From: Salinibacterium sp. G-O1
Lineage (GTDB): Bacteria > Actinomycetota > Actinomycetes > Actinomycetales > Microbacteriaceae
Length of the DNA: 64,000 nt
Assembly: GCF_030063305.1 (NCBI RefSeq)
Contig: NZ_JASISV010000002.1
Location: forward strand, 1,008,764 to 1,072,763
Direction of reading: 5' to 3'
Shown here: positions 8,735 through 16,875 of the stretch, one piece after another
Position numbering within the stretch: the first letter of the stretch is position 1
Layout of the letters: every line of letters begins with the position of its first letter
The notes under the pieces: generated by a model
The model's input: the letters and a program-made list of their open reading frames with translations, nothing else
What the model was told of the DNA's origin: nothing
The model's database searches: none
Program-made: the position numbers and the translations under genes

Positions 8735-8832
8735 GTTCATAACTCCTGCACATCGGCATCCCGAGCATCGCCAGTGCCCGGATTTCCGGGGTTGCGTGTC
8801 GGAGCGCACCCCAAACTGCAGGAGTCCTGAAC
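8735..8832. repeat. Inverted-repeat element, 16-bp arms (14/16)
   Basis: The left arm GTTCATAACTCCTGCA (8735-8750) matches the reverse complement of the right arm TGCAGGAGTCCTGAAC (8817-8832) at 14 of 16 positions. Total span is 98 bp. A further partial copy of the arm, ACTCCTGCC, lies at 8899-8907. Size and design resemble the three CTTCCGAAATGACGGA elements elsewhere in the window, although the arm sequence is different. It sits between codirectional genes, just downstream of the PNPOx-like gene. Confidence 0.6.
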
Positions 8833-8859
8833 ATCGCGGGCGCGGCCCCGGGTCGACAA

Positions 8860-8934
8860 GCCGGGCTTGGCCACGTAAGCTAACGCAGTGAACTTGTGAC
8901 TCCTGCCATTCCCGCGTCCGTGGCTAAGCCCGGC
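8860..8934 (+). promoter_or_regulatory. Long hairpin upstream of ABC-F gene
   Basis: GCCGGGCTTGGCCACG at 8860-8875 pairs with CGTGGCTAAGCCCGGC at 8919-8934. Fifteen of 16 positions are Watson-Crick and the other is a G-U pair in RNA. The 43-base loop holds a three-codon frame, GTG AAC TTG TGA, at 8888-8899. The ABC-F start codon is 32 bases after the stem. No T-run follows, so a simple intrinsic terminator is unlikely. A leader that controls the ABC-F gene is plausible because many antibiotic-resistance ABC-F genes are controlled by attenuation; that role is inference. Confidence 0.5.
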
Positions 8935-8966
8935 GGGATTCGTTCACACGAACAGGACTTCAAACC

Positions 8967-10598
8967 GTGTCATCCAAAACCGTCATCGCGCTGCGCGCCC
9001 GTGACATCTCCCATGCCTACGGCGACCATGCCGTGCTCTCCGACATCAATGTGACGGCGAGCGCCGGCCAGCGCATCGGCCTTCTGGGCGAGAACGGAGC
9101 CGGCAAGTCAACACTGCTGCGCATCCTCGCCGGCGTCGAGCGTGCCGATAAAGGCACGCTGGTGCGCCCGAGGCGCACCGGGCTGCTCGAGCAGGAAGTG
9201 CGGATCAATCCCGCCAAACCGCTCTCGGCGATCATCGAATCGGGCATCAGCTACTTCAGGGGCATCGAGTCCAGGCTGCAGGATGCCGCGGCAGCGATGA
9301 CCACGGATCCCACCGCAGAGGCGCGCTACGCCGAGACACTCCAGCTCGCGGATGCGACGGAAGTCTGGGCCATCGACAGGCGCCGCGACGAGTTGCTCAC
9401 CGGCCTTGGGGTTGCCGGCATCCCGCTCGACACCCCCATCGGGGATGTCTCGGGCGGTCAACGATCCAGGTTCGCCCTCGCCGCACTGCTGCTGGGCAAG
9501 CCGACGGCCGTGCTGCTGGACGAACCGACGAACCACCTCGACGACACGACCGTGACCTTCCTCGAGCAGACCCTCATCGAGTGGAAGGGTGTCGTCATTT
9601 TCGCCTGTCACGACCGGGCGTTCCTCGACGAGGTCGCGACAGACCTCATCGACATCGATTCGTCGAAGAAGGGCGCCACCCGGTTCGGCGGCACCTCGCG
9701 CGGCGGGACGTTCACCGCCTACCTCGCGCAGAAGGCCGCGGACCGCCGTCGGTGGGAAGCACAGTTCGCCAACGACGAGGCCGAGCTCACCGCGCTCGAG
9801 GAGGTCGTGGCCGTCAGCGGGATGGCCTCCACTCACACCCGCGGCGCCCGCGACAACGACAAGCTCGCCTCCAAATTCAAGGGCGGCAAGGTCGAGAAGC
9901 AGGTGGCTCAGCGGCTGCGTGACGCCCGCGGCCGCATCCACGAGCTGGAGGAGTCTCGCGTCGAGGAGCCTCCGGAGCGTCTGACCTTTGCCGGAATAGC
10001 AACCGACGGGACCTCCGAGGACGAGACCGAACCCCTGCTCGAAGTGCACGACGTGCGCGTGGGCTCCCGGTTGGCGATCGACTCGCTGTCGATCCACCCG
10101 CAGGAGCGGTTACTCGTGCTCGGCCCCAACGGCGCGGGCAAGTCGACCCTCCTGGGTTTGCTCGCCGGTCGTATTCGCCCTGACTCCGGCCAGCTCACCC
10201 GCCGCGAGGGCACCCGGTTCGCGCTGCTGGAACAGGATGTGCGCTGGAGCGACCCGCGCGTGACCCCGCGTGCCCTGTACATGCGCTACCTCGGTGACGA
10301 GCGGGCGGAATCCACCCCACTGTCGGCGCTGGGCCTGCTCAGTGAGCGCGAACTCGACCGCCCGGTTGGCGTGCTCTCCATCGGCCAGCAGCGCCGGACG
10401 GCCCTGGCCCTGATCATCGCCAGGCCGCCCCACCTGCTGCTGCTGGACGAACCCACCAACCACCTCTCGTTGACGCTGGCGACCGAGCTTGAGGATGCGC
10501 TCGGAACCTTCCCCGGCGCCGTAGTGGTCGCCAGTCACGATCGCTGGCTGCGTCGACGCTGGAAAGCCCCGGTGCTGCACCTGCGCAAGCCCGAATGA
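8967..10598 (+). CDS. ABC-F family ATPase (ribosome-associated)
   Basis: A 543-residue protein with two ATP-binding domains and no membrane segment, as in ABC-F translation factors and ribosome-protection proteins. The first domain has GENGAGKST near residue 38, VSGGQRSR near 160 and LLLDEPTNHLDD; the second has GPNGAGKST near 387 and LLLDEPTNHLSL. The linker between them (about 240-330) is charged, as in the family. The second signature reads LSIGQQRR rather than LSGGQ, a mild divergence. The GTG at 8967 follows AGGA at nine bases. It could relieve antibiotic-stalled ribosomes or act in housekeeping; sequence alone does not separate these. Confidence 0.88.
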   Translation: MSSKTVIALRARDISHAYGDHAVLSDINVTASAGQRIGLLGENGAGKSTLLRILAGVERADKGTLVRPRRTGLLEQEVRINPAKPLSAIIESGISYFRGIESRLQDAAAAMTTDPTAEARYAETLQLADATEVWAIDRRRDELLTGLGVAGIPLDTPIGDVSGGQRSRFALAALLLGKPTAVLLDEPTNHLDDTTVTFLEQTLIEWKGVVIFACHDRAFLDEVATDLIDIDSSKKGATRFGGTSRGGTFTAYLAQKAADRRRWEAQFANDEAELTALEEVVAVSGMASTHTRGARDNDKLASKFKGGKVEKQVAQRLRDARGRIHELEESRVEEPPERLTFAGIATDGTSEDETEPLLEVHDVRVGSRLAIDSLSIHPQERLLVLGPNGAGKSTLLGLLAGRIRPDSGQLTRREGTRFALLEQDVRWSDPRVTPRALYMRYLGDERAESTPLSALGLLSERELDRPVGVLSIGQQRRTALALIIARPPHLLLLDEPTNHLSLTLATELEDALGTFPGAVVVASHDRWLRRRWKAPVLHLRKPE

Positions 10599-10615
10599 CC
10601 TGACAGGATTCAGGG

Positions 10616-11521
10616 GTGATCCTCCACCGCCCTTTCACCGTTCTTGACGGCGGGCTGTCGACGGTGCTGGATGCCCAGGGATTCGATCTGCGGCATCCCC
10701 TGTGGACCGGCCGACTCATCACCGAGTCGCCGGAGGCGCTCATCGAGGCCCACCTCTCGTACCTAAACGCCGGTGCCGAGGTGATCATCACGGCGAGCTA
10801 CCAGGCGAGCGTCGCCGGCCCCGAGGCAATGGGGCTCACCCGATCTGCGGCAGAGGACGCACTGGTCTCGACCACGATGCTGGCCCAGGAGGCCGTGCGC
10901 CGGCACGGTTCCCCCGCCCTCGTCGCGGCGTCCGTGGGTCCTTACGGCGCTACCCTCGCGGACGGCTCCGAGTACCGCGGCGACTATGACATCGACGCGG
11001 CGGAGCTGCGCGACTTCCACCTGCGCCGTCTGGAGCTTCTCGTCGAATCGACTCCGGACCTGCTGGCCGTTGAGACTATTCCGAGCATCGTCGAGGCGCG
11101 GGCCATCGCGGCCGCGATCGCCGCGGTCGCGTCGGTGCCGTCCTGGGTGGCCTTCGTCTGCCGGGATGACAAGCACACGGCCGGGGGCGACCGCATCGAG
11201 GACGCCGTGGCCGTGGCCGCCGGGATCCCGGGCATCATGGCCGTGGGGGTCAACTGCACAGACCCCCGTCTCATCGGGCCGCTGCTCGAACGCGCGGCGA
11301 CAGTCACCGAGCTTCCCCTGGTCGCGTACGCGAACGGCGGACAGTCATGGAGCGCGGCCGACGCGCATTGGGAGGGTGAGTCTATTCCTGCCGATGATCC
11401 CGCGATGGTGGCGCGGTGGGTCGCTGCGGGTGCCCGGCTGATCGGTGGATGCTGCGGCTCCGGCCCCACGCAGATCGCTGGGCTGCGCGCCCAGCGTGAC
11501 GCTATCGCGCCCTCGCCCTGA
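10616..11521 (+). CDS. mmuM: Homocysteine S-methyltransferase (MmuM-like)
   Basis: A 301-residue barrel enzyme that moves a methyl group, usually from S-methylmethionine or SAM, to homocysteine, giving methionine. The zinc site is visible as GVNC near residue 206 and GGCCG near 276. The N-terminal LDGGLSTVLD segment is also typical. It starts at a GTG 17 bases after the ABC-F stop and may be read with it. It converges on a MetF-like gene 18 bases away, so two methyl-transfer genes sit end to end. Confidence 0.85.
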   Translation: MILHRPFTVLDGGLSTVLDAQGFDLRHPLWTGRLITESPEALIEAHLSYLNAGAEVIITASYQASVAGPEAMGLTRSAAEDALVSTTMLAQEAVRRHGSPALVAASVGPYGATLADGSEYRGDYDIDAAELRDFHLRRLELLVESTPDLLAVETIPSIVEARAIAAAIAAVASVPSWVAFVCRDDKHTAGGDRIEDAVAVAAGIPGIMAVGVNCTDPRLIGPLLERAATVTELPLVAYANGGQSWSAADAHWEGESIPADDPAMVARWVAAGARLIGGCCGSGPTQIAGLRAQRDAIAPSP

Positions 11522-11539
11522 TCGCGTGCGCGCCGAGTG

Positions 11540-12556
11540 TCACGCCAACTCTCGCGACGTCCGAGCCAGCGCCTCCGCGAACCACGCAGAGCGGCCAGGG
11601 GTCGCGCCACCGGACAGGTTGATGCCAGCCACCCCATCGATCTGAAGCAGCTCGCGACTGAGCTCGACGGCAGCGGCGATGCCCTCGCTGAAGGGGTCTG
11701 GCGCGCCGAGGATCCGGTCGAGGTAGCCGTCGGGCAGCACCATGGTCGTGAAGGTTTTCAGCAGCTCGGCGCTTCCCCTGTCAACGATTAAGGGCACGCA
11801 CGGGATGTACGCCATCTCGACCCCCATTACCGTCGACCTGGCGATGAAGTCGGCCACGGGCGCAGCCCCGCCGCTGTGATTGACGAAGCACACCTCCGCA
11901 CCTGCCCGCGTCTTCTCCAGCAGCCGCTCCGGCCGGCGCTCGGTGGGCGGGGTCGCCGGCGCTTCGGCCACCGAGACCAGATGCCCGAACGACCGGGCGA
12001 GGGATGCCGCCTGGGTCGAGTCGAGGTCGAACACCGGTGCGGCATCCGGTCGCTGCCCGGTTGCGGTGTGATCGCCCGTCACACAATGCACTCCTGCCAC
12101 TCCCGCATGCTGGAGCGCGGCAAGCTCGCCTTCCATCGCGACCCGGTTGCGGTCACGGCAGTTGAATCCGGACCAGACCTGCAGCCCGGCGGCCATCACG
12201 AGGGCGGCGCGATACGCCGGCGGGAACTGCACCCTTGCGTTGCCAGCATCCCCCGCGAGCACCACATCCACCGAATCGCGCATGATCCCTGCGCACTCGG
12301 CGATGGATTCAGCATCGATCGCCTGCGCGGGAAAGTCTGCCACCACGATGGGCCTGGAGCGCATGAGTTCCCTCATCACGACCGCACCGGCCGAGGGCCG
12401 GGCCGATGATTGTTGCGCCAACCCTGGCCACCGCACAGTCGGGAGGTCGAGAAACACACAGGGGTGCGGGGATACCTCGCAACTGCCGTCGAATTCCACC
12501 CCGCCACAGGGGCCGAATTGCATGTGTTTCGGGCATTCGATCGTCGGCTCGGGCAT
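11540..12556 (-). CDS. MetF-like methylenetetrahydrofolate reductase with Cys-rich N-terminus
   Basis: A 338-residue protein. The first 35 residues carry four cysteines (C8, C17, C26, C33) in the pattern CPKHMQFGPCGGV...CEV...C, which resembles the zinc/Fe-S segment known from MetV-type proteins. The rest looks like a MetF-type flavin barrel: an NCRDRN segment near 139, GVHCVTGDH near 160, and an SSGG/INLSGG ending. The ATG at 12556 is used because sequence upstream in frame lies under the allantoinase gene on the other strand and is not protein-like. It would make or use 5-methyltetrahydrofolate in one-carbon metabolism. The partner homocysteine methyltransferase gene converges on it. Moderately sure of the family, less of the reaction. 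Confidence 0.75.
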   Translation of the reverse strand: MPEPTIECPKHMQFGPCGGVEFDGSCEVSPHPCVFLDLPTVRWPGLAQQSSARPSAGAVVMRELMRSRPIVVADFPAQAIDAESIAECAGIMRDSVDVVLAGDAGNARVQFPPAYRAALVMAAGLQVWSGFNCRDRNRVAMEGELAALQHAGVAGVHCVTGDHTATGQRPDAAPVFDLDSTQAASLARSFGHLVSVAEAPATPPTERRPERLLEKTRAGAEVCFVNHSGGAAPVADFIARSTVMGVEMAYIPCVPLIVDRGSAELLKTFTTMVLPDGYLDRILGAPDPFSEGIAAAVELSRELLQIDGVAGINLSGGATPGRSAWFAEALARTSRELA

Positions 12557-12626
12557 GGCTGATTCTACCGGCGCGCGCAGAAGCGGCCGTGCCTGCCCGG
12601 GTTCGTGTGCCCGGGATAATGGACGG

Positions 12627-13943
12627 ATGGCACCGAGGTTCGAGTTGGTTATCAGGGCAGCGTCAGCACTCATCGATGGACAATTCCGTCCGGCCGAGAT
12701 CGGGGTCGACGCCGGCATCATCGCCGCAATCTCTGACGGGCAGCTCGACGGCGAGCGCTGCATCACGCTCGCCGCGGATGAGGTGCTGATCCCCGGGCTC
12801 GTCGACACCCACGTGCACGTCAACGAACCTGGCCGCACCGAATGGGAGGGCTTCACGAGCGCCACCATCGCGGCGGCAGCCGGCGGTGTCACCACCATCA
12901 TCGACATGCCGCTGAACAGCATTCCCGCGACCACCACGCCTGCCGCGCTCGAGGCCAAGCGTGCTGTCGCCACAGTGAGCGTCGACACCGGATTCTGGGG
13001 CGGCGCAGTGCCCGACAACCTTGGCTCCCTGAAATCACTTCATGACGCCGGTGTCTTCGGATTCAAGGCGTTCCTGGCCCCTTCGGGAGTCGACGAGTTC
13101 GAGCATCTCGACGATGAACAGCTCTCGCGGGCTCTCGACGAGATTGCCGCCCTGAGCAGCGTGCTCATCGTGCATGCCGAAGACCCCACGGTGCTCGACG
13201 CCCACGCGAACACGGGTGGCGCCAGTTACCACGCCTTCGTCGAATCACGTCCCGACGAAGCAGAGACGACCGCCATCGAGAGGGTCATCGCCGGGGTTCG
13301 CCGTTCGGGGGCCCGAGCGCACATCCTGCACCTGTCGTCAGCGGCCGCGCTGCCAGCGCTGAGGTCAGCACGCGCCGAAGGTCTTCCGATCACCGTCGAA
13401 ACATGCCCGCACTACCTCACGATCGTCGAGGAGGCCATCCCCGACGGCGCAACACAGTTCAAGTGCTGCCCACCGATCCGTGATGCAACCAATCGCGACG
13501 CCCTCTGGCAGGCGCTGACTGACGGCGACATCGACATCGTTGTCACCGACCACTCCCCCAGCACGGCTGAGCTCAAATTCGCTGGCGACGGGGACTTCGG
13601 GCAGGCCTGGGGCGGCATCGCTGGCCTTCAGCTGGGGCTCTCGGCGGTGTGGACCGAGGCGTCGCGCCGGGGCATCCCCCTCGAGAAAGTCGTGGGGTGG
13701 ATGTCGCGGGGTCCGGCCGACTTCGTCGGTCTCGGCCGCAAGGGCCGACTCGAGGTCGGGGCAGACGCCGACCTCGTCGCCTTCGCACCGGATGCCACCT
13801 TTACCGTCGACGCACAGCAGCTGCTGCACAAGAACCCCGTCAGCGCGTACGACGGCCGTGCACTGCGCGGCGTGGTGCGACGCGCCTGGCTGCGCGGTGC
13901 AGCCATCGGCAGCGAACCGCACGGGCAATTGCTGTCACGCTGA
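12627..13943 (+). CDS. allB: Allantoinase
   Basis: A 438-residue cyclic-amide hydrolase that opens allantoin to allantoate in the cytosol. Metal-site features are THVHVNEPG at residues 61-69, the likely carboxylated lysine K147 in GFKAFLAPSG, VHAEDP near 182, ILHLSS near 240 and VTDHSP near 312. Length and motif order fit allantoinase better than dihydropyrimidinase or dihydroorotase. The ATG at 12627 starts the recognisable N-terminus; an out-of-frame ATG lies eight bases before it. It is followed after 39 bases by urate oxidase and then guanine deaminase, forming a purine-breakdown operon. Confidence 0.92.
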   Translation: MAPRFELVIRAASALIDGQFRPAEIGVDAGIIAAISDGQLDGERCITLAADEVLIPGLVDTHVHVNEPGRTEWEGFTSATIAAAAGGVTTIIDMPLNSIPATTTPAALEAKRAVATVSVDTGFWGGAVPDNLGSLKSLHDAGVFGFKAFLAPSGVDEFEHLDDEQLSRALDEIAALSSVLIVHAEDPTVLDAHANTGGASYHAFVESRPDEAETTAIERVIAGVRRSGARAHILHLSSAAALPALRSARAEGLPITVETCPHYLTIVEEAIPDGATQFKCCPPIRDATNRDALWQALTDGDIDIVVTDHSPSTAELKFAGDGDFGQAWGGIAGLQLGLSAVWTEASRRGIPLEKVVGWMSRGPADFVGLGRKGRLEVGADADLVAFAPDATFTVDAQQLLHKNPVSAYDGRALRGVVRRAWLRGAAIGSEPHGQLLSR

Positions 13944-13982
13944 CGAAACACACCAGCAACACCACTCTGAGAGAATCCGGGT

Positions 13983-14876
13983 ATGGCAATAATCCTGGGT
14001 GAACAGCAATACGGTAAGGCCGAATCCCGCGTCGTCCGTATCTACCGCGACGGCGCTCGTCACGAGATTCACGACCTCAACGTATCGACAGCAATGCGTG
14101 GCCCCTTCGATCCCGCGCACCTCCTCGGGGACCAGTCGAACGTGCTGCCCACAGACACCCAGAAGAACACGGCGTTCGCCTTTGCGAAGTCGCACGGCGT
14201 CGAGTCGATCGAGAGGTACGGTCTCGAGCTCGCCCGACACTTCGTGCGCGACGTTGAACCAGTCGACGGCGCGCGCATCGAGATCGAGGAGTACGCGTGG
14301 GAACGCGCCGTGGTCGACGGAGTTCCCCACGACCACACGTGGATGCGTGCGGGCCGCGAAACCCGCACCGCCGCCGTTACCGTCGATGCCACGGGCGAGT
14401 ACGTGATCGGTGGATTCAAAGATCTGGTCATCCTGAAATCAACCGGCAGCGAGTTCGCTGGGTTCCTCAAAGACGAATACACGACCCTGCAGGAGACCAA
14501 AGACCGTGTGATGGCCACATCACTCATGGCGAAATGGCGATTCGACTCAAGCGATATCGACTGGAACGACGTTTACCCTCGCGTGAAGGCGATCATGGTG
14601 CGTGAATTCGCGACGCTGCAGTCGCTCGCGCTGCAGCAGACGCTGTGGCACATGGGAAGGGCCGTCATCGAAGAGATTCCCTCCATCGTTGAGGTTCGCC
14701 TGACCGCGCCGAACAAGCATCACTTCGTGGTCGATCTCGCGCCGTTCGGGCTCGAGAACCCCGGCGAGGTGTTCATCGCGGCAGACCGGCCTTACGGCCT
14801 GATCGAGGCGCAGGTGCTCCAGGATGACGCGGCGCCAGCGCACGATGCGTGGCGTGCATCGGCAGGGCTGGCATGA
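13983..14876 (+). CDS. uox: Urate oxidase (uricase)
   Basis: A 297-residue cofactor-free uricase that oxidises urate to 5-hydroxyisourate. The catalytic lysine and threonine are visible as K12 in YGKAESRV and T57 in LPTDTQKNT, and the histidine in NKHHF near residue 242. The tunnel-fold halves have normal length. It shares an ATGA overlap with the guanine deaminase gene. Its product would feed the HIU hydrolase and OHCU decarboxylase encoded 1.2 kb away on the other strand. Confidence 0.95.
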   Translation: MAIILGEQQYGKAESRVVRIYRDGARHEIHDLNVSTAMRGPFDPAHLLGDQSNVLPTDTQKNTAFAFAKSHGVESIERYGLELARHFVRDVEPVDGARIEIEEYAWERAVVDGVPHDHTWMRAGRETRTAAVTVDATGEYVIGGFKDLVILKSTGSEFAGFLKDEYTTLQETKDRVMATSLMAKWRFDSSDIDWNDVYPRVKAIMVREFATLQSLALQQTLWHMGRAVIEEIPSIVEVRLTAPNKHHFVVDLAPFGLENPGEVFIAADRPYGLIEAQVLQDDAAPAHDAWRASAGLA

Positions 14877-15367
14877 CCGCGCGGCCCGCAGACGCCCACC
14901 CCACTGACGCCCAGTGGCTCGAGCGCACCATCGAACTCGCGACCAGCAATGTTCGCTCCGGCGGAGGTCCGTTCGGCGCATTAATTGTTCGCGACGGTGA
15001 ACTCATCGCCGAGGGCCAGAATCGTGTGACAGCTAACCTCGATCCCACCGCGCATGCCGAAGTGGTGGCCATTCGTGCCGCCTGCCAGGCGGTCGGCGAC
15101 TTTTCGCTCGCGGGAGCCACGCTGTACACATCCTGCGAGCCGTGTCCGTTGTGTTTGTCCGCCGTGTTGTGGGCGAGGGTCGATCGGGTCGTGTACGCGG
15201 CCGACCGACATGATGCGGCCGAAGGTGGGTTTGACGATCGAGAATTCTACGAACTCTTCGCCAGCGATCGCTCCACCTGGCACCTGCCAGTCGAATCGGT
15301 GCGGCCCGAGAACGCGAGCGCTCCGTTCGATGCGTGGCTCGCCCATGAGCACCGCACCGACTACTGA
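14873..15367 (+). CDS. guaD: Guanine deaminase (cytidine-deaminase fold)
   Basis: A 164-residue zinc deaminase. Zinc and catalytic residues are H61-A-E63 and C91 and C94 in SCEPCPLC. The ESVRPENASAPFDAWL C-terminus and the purine context favour the Bacillus-type guanine deaminase over tRNA adenosine deaminase TadA. It would turn guanine into xanthine at the top of the pathway. Translation is coupled to urate oxidase by ATGA. Confidence 0.85.
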   Translation: MTARPADAHPTDAQWLERTIELATSNVRSGGGPFGALIVRDGELIAEGQNRVTANLDPTAHAEVVAIRAACQAVGDFSLAGATLYTSCEPCPLCLSAVLWARVDRVVYAADRHDAAEGGFDDREFYELFASDRSTWHLPVESVRPENASAPFDAWLAHEHRTDY

Positions 15368-15402
15368 ACTTTTCTGCCTGAAGGAGAAGCTAGGGTCGAA
15401 GG

Positions 15403-16041
15403 ATGACCGCCGCAGTCGGGTTCCGTGACGGAATCCTCACCATCTGGAAAGACGATCGCGGCTTCGGCTTCATTGAACCCGCCGACGGCGGCGCGCGGAT
15501 CTTCGTCCACATCCGGGATTTCGCTCATGGACTTCCTCGCCCGGTCGTGGGCGACCCCGTACGATTCAGAACCGAGATCGACTCCAACGGAAAGCCGAAG
15601 GCGGTAACCGTCTCACCGCCCGGAATGACCGCGTTTTCGGCGCCCATCCCGCGGGTCAGATTGCGAGCATCCGACCTCCTGGGCTGGCTCGCCGTCATCG
15701 CCTTCCCCCTGCTCCTCGTCGCGCTCACCGTCTTCGCCGGTCTGGGTATCTGGGTAGGGATCTCGTATGCCGTGCTCAGCATCGTATGTTTCACCGCATA
15801 CGCGTTCGATAAGTCGGCCGCTGCCACGGGCCAGTGGCGCATCTCCGAGGCTCGGCTTCTGCTCCTCGGGTTACTCGGTGGCTGGCCAGGAGCTGTGGTC
15901 GCCCAGCGCGTGCTGCGTCACAAGAACCGTAAGAAAGAATTCATCTCGATCTTTTGGGTGACGGCCGCGGTCAACGTTCTCGCCCTGCTGGTGTTCGGCT
16001 GGCCGCCGCTCACCCAGGCGTTCGTCGACCTGGCGTCGTAG
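15403..16041 (+). CDS. Cold-shock domain plus DUF1294 membrane protein
   Basis: A 212-residue protein with an N-terminal cold-shock-like OB domain (about residues 8-70, with the RNA-binding-like motif GFGFIEP and IFVHIRDF) joined to a DUF1294 membrane part. Hydrophobic segments lie near 90-135 and 145-205, with the YAFDKSAA and GGWPGA motifs of DUF1294 between and within them. This domain pair is known in other bacteria but its function is not. The gene lies 35 bases after guanine deaminase, with AAGGAG upstream, and converges on uraH. Confidence 0.82.
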   Translation: MTAAVGFRDGILTIWKDDRGFGFIEPADGGARIFVHIRDFAHGLPRPVVGDPVRFRTEIDSNGKPKAVTVSPPGMTAFSAPIPRVRLRASDLLGWLAVIAFPLLLVALTVFAGLGIWVGISYAVLSIVCFTAYAFDKSAAATGQWRISEARLLLLGLLGGWPGAVVAQRVLRHKNRKKEFISIFWVTAAVNVLALLVFGWPPLTQAFVDLAS

Positions 16042-16053
16042 CGAGCGTTCCCT

Positions 16054-16377
16054 CTAGCTGCCGCGGTAGGTGGAGTACGCGAACGGGCTGAGAAGCAGCG
16101 GCACGTGGTAATGCGCTGCGTCGGTCACGATGAAGTCGACGGTGACCCTGGGGTAGAACGATCGCCGGCTCGTGCGGGTGAAATAGGGTCCGGTCTCGAA
16201 CTCGAGCCGGTAGTCGCCCGCCGGCAGTTTTTCCTCGCCCAGCTCGGCGACGCGGCCATCGGCGTCGGTCACTCCCGAGGCAATGACTTCCCCGGTAGGG
16301 CCGGCCAGAGCCACCAGAATGCCGGCGGCGGGCACACCGAGACCCGAATCTAGTACGTGAGTAGTTACGTGGCTCAT
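16054..16377 (-). CDS. uraH: 5-hydroxyisourate hydrolase
   Basis: A 107-residue transthyretin-related enzyme that opens 5-hydroxyisourate to OHCU, the step after urate oxidase. It begins with the THVLDSGLGVPAAGI segment and ends with the diagnostic YRGS tetrapeptide. Normal family length. Its ATG overlaps the stop of uraD (ATGA), so the two are co-translated. Confidence 0.95.
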   Translation of the reverse strand: MSHVTTHVLDSGLGVPAAGILVALAGPTGEVIASGVTDADGRVAELGEEKLPAGDYRLEFETGPYFTRTSRRSFYPRVTVDFIVTDAAHYHVPLLLSPFAYSTYRGS

Positions 16378-16856
16378 GCCGTGGCCTCCTCGCCGAACAG
16401 TTTCCTCAGCCTGAGCAACGCGATGTCGCGCAGCTGTTCCCCCACTACCTGCAGTTCGGTCGCCGCATCCAGTGTCAGGCGGCGATTGAGCTCGTCGAGG
16501 ATTTCGGATCGGGTGCGACCTGCTGCCCTGATGATGAACACTCGACCGAACGCCTGCTCGTATGCGGCGTTGCCTGCCGCGAGTTCGTCGGCCAATTCCG
16601 ACGCGTCGCCCTGCTCGGCTCGGCTGAAGGTCTGCGCAGCGCCTGAGCCTGTGAGCTTTTCGCCGATGCGCGGGTGATGCGCGATGGCCTGGTCGATCTC
16701 CTCGGCGGCCAGCGGCGTCGCCTCGGCATAGGCGACGAGCAGCAGCTCGTCGAGATTTTCGAAGGGGGCGTTGGAGGCGACGTCGTCAACCCAGCGCGGC
16801 ACGGCGAGACTGGCCTTGAGGCCAGCACGCAGGTCGGCGTCCGTCGCATCAATCAT
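16374..16856 (-). CDS. uraD: OHCU decarboxylase
   Basis: A 160-residue enzyme that decarboxylates 2-oxo-4-hydroxy-4-carboxy-5-ureidoimidazoline to S-allantoin. The HHPRIGEKL motif near residue 60 carries the catalytic histidine. The start at 16856 gives the usual length; longer readings would run into the divergent gene at 16876. Only 19 bases separate the two opposing start codons, so the promoter must overlap a coding region or the message must be leaderless. Confidence 0.92.
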   Translation of the reverse strand: MIDATDADLRAGLKASLAVPRWVDDVASNAPFENLDELLLVAYAEATPLAAEEIDQAIAHHPRIGEKLTGSGAAQTFSRAEQGDASELADELAAGNAAYEQAFGRVFIIRAAGRTRSEILDELNRRLTLDAATELQVVGEQLRDIALLRLRKLFGEEATA

Positions 16857-16875
16857 CGTGTGTATAACTGTACCG

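Noticed and set aside
12147..12626. Forward open frame upstream of allantoinase
   Set aside because: It lies wholly under the reverse MetF-like gene, which has clear domain motifs; the forward translation is low-complexity.
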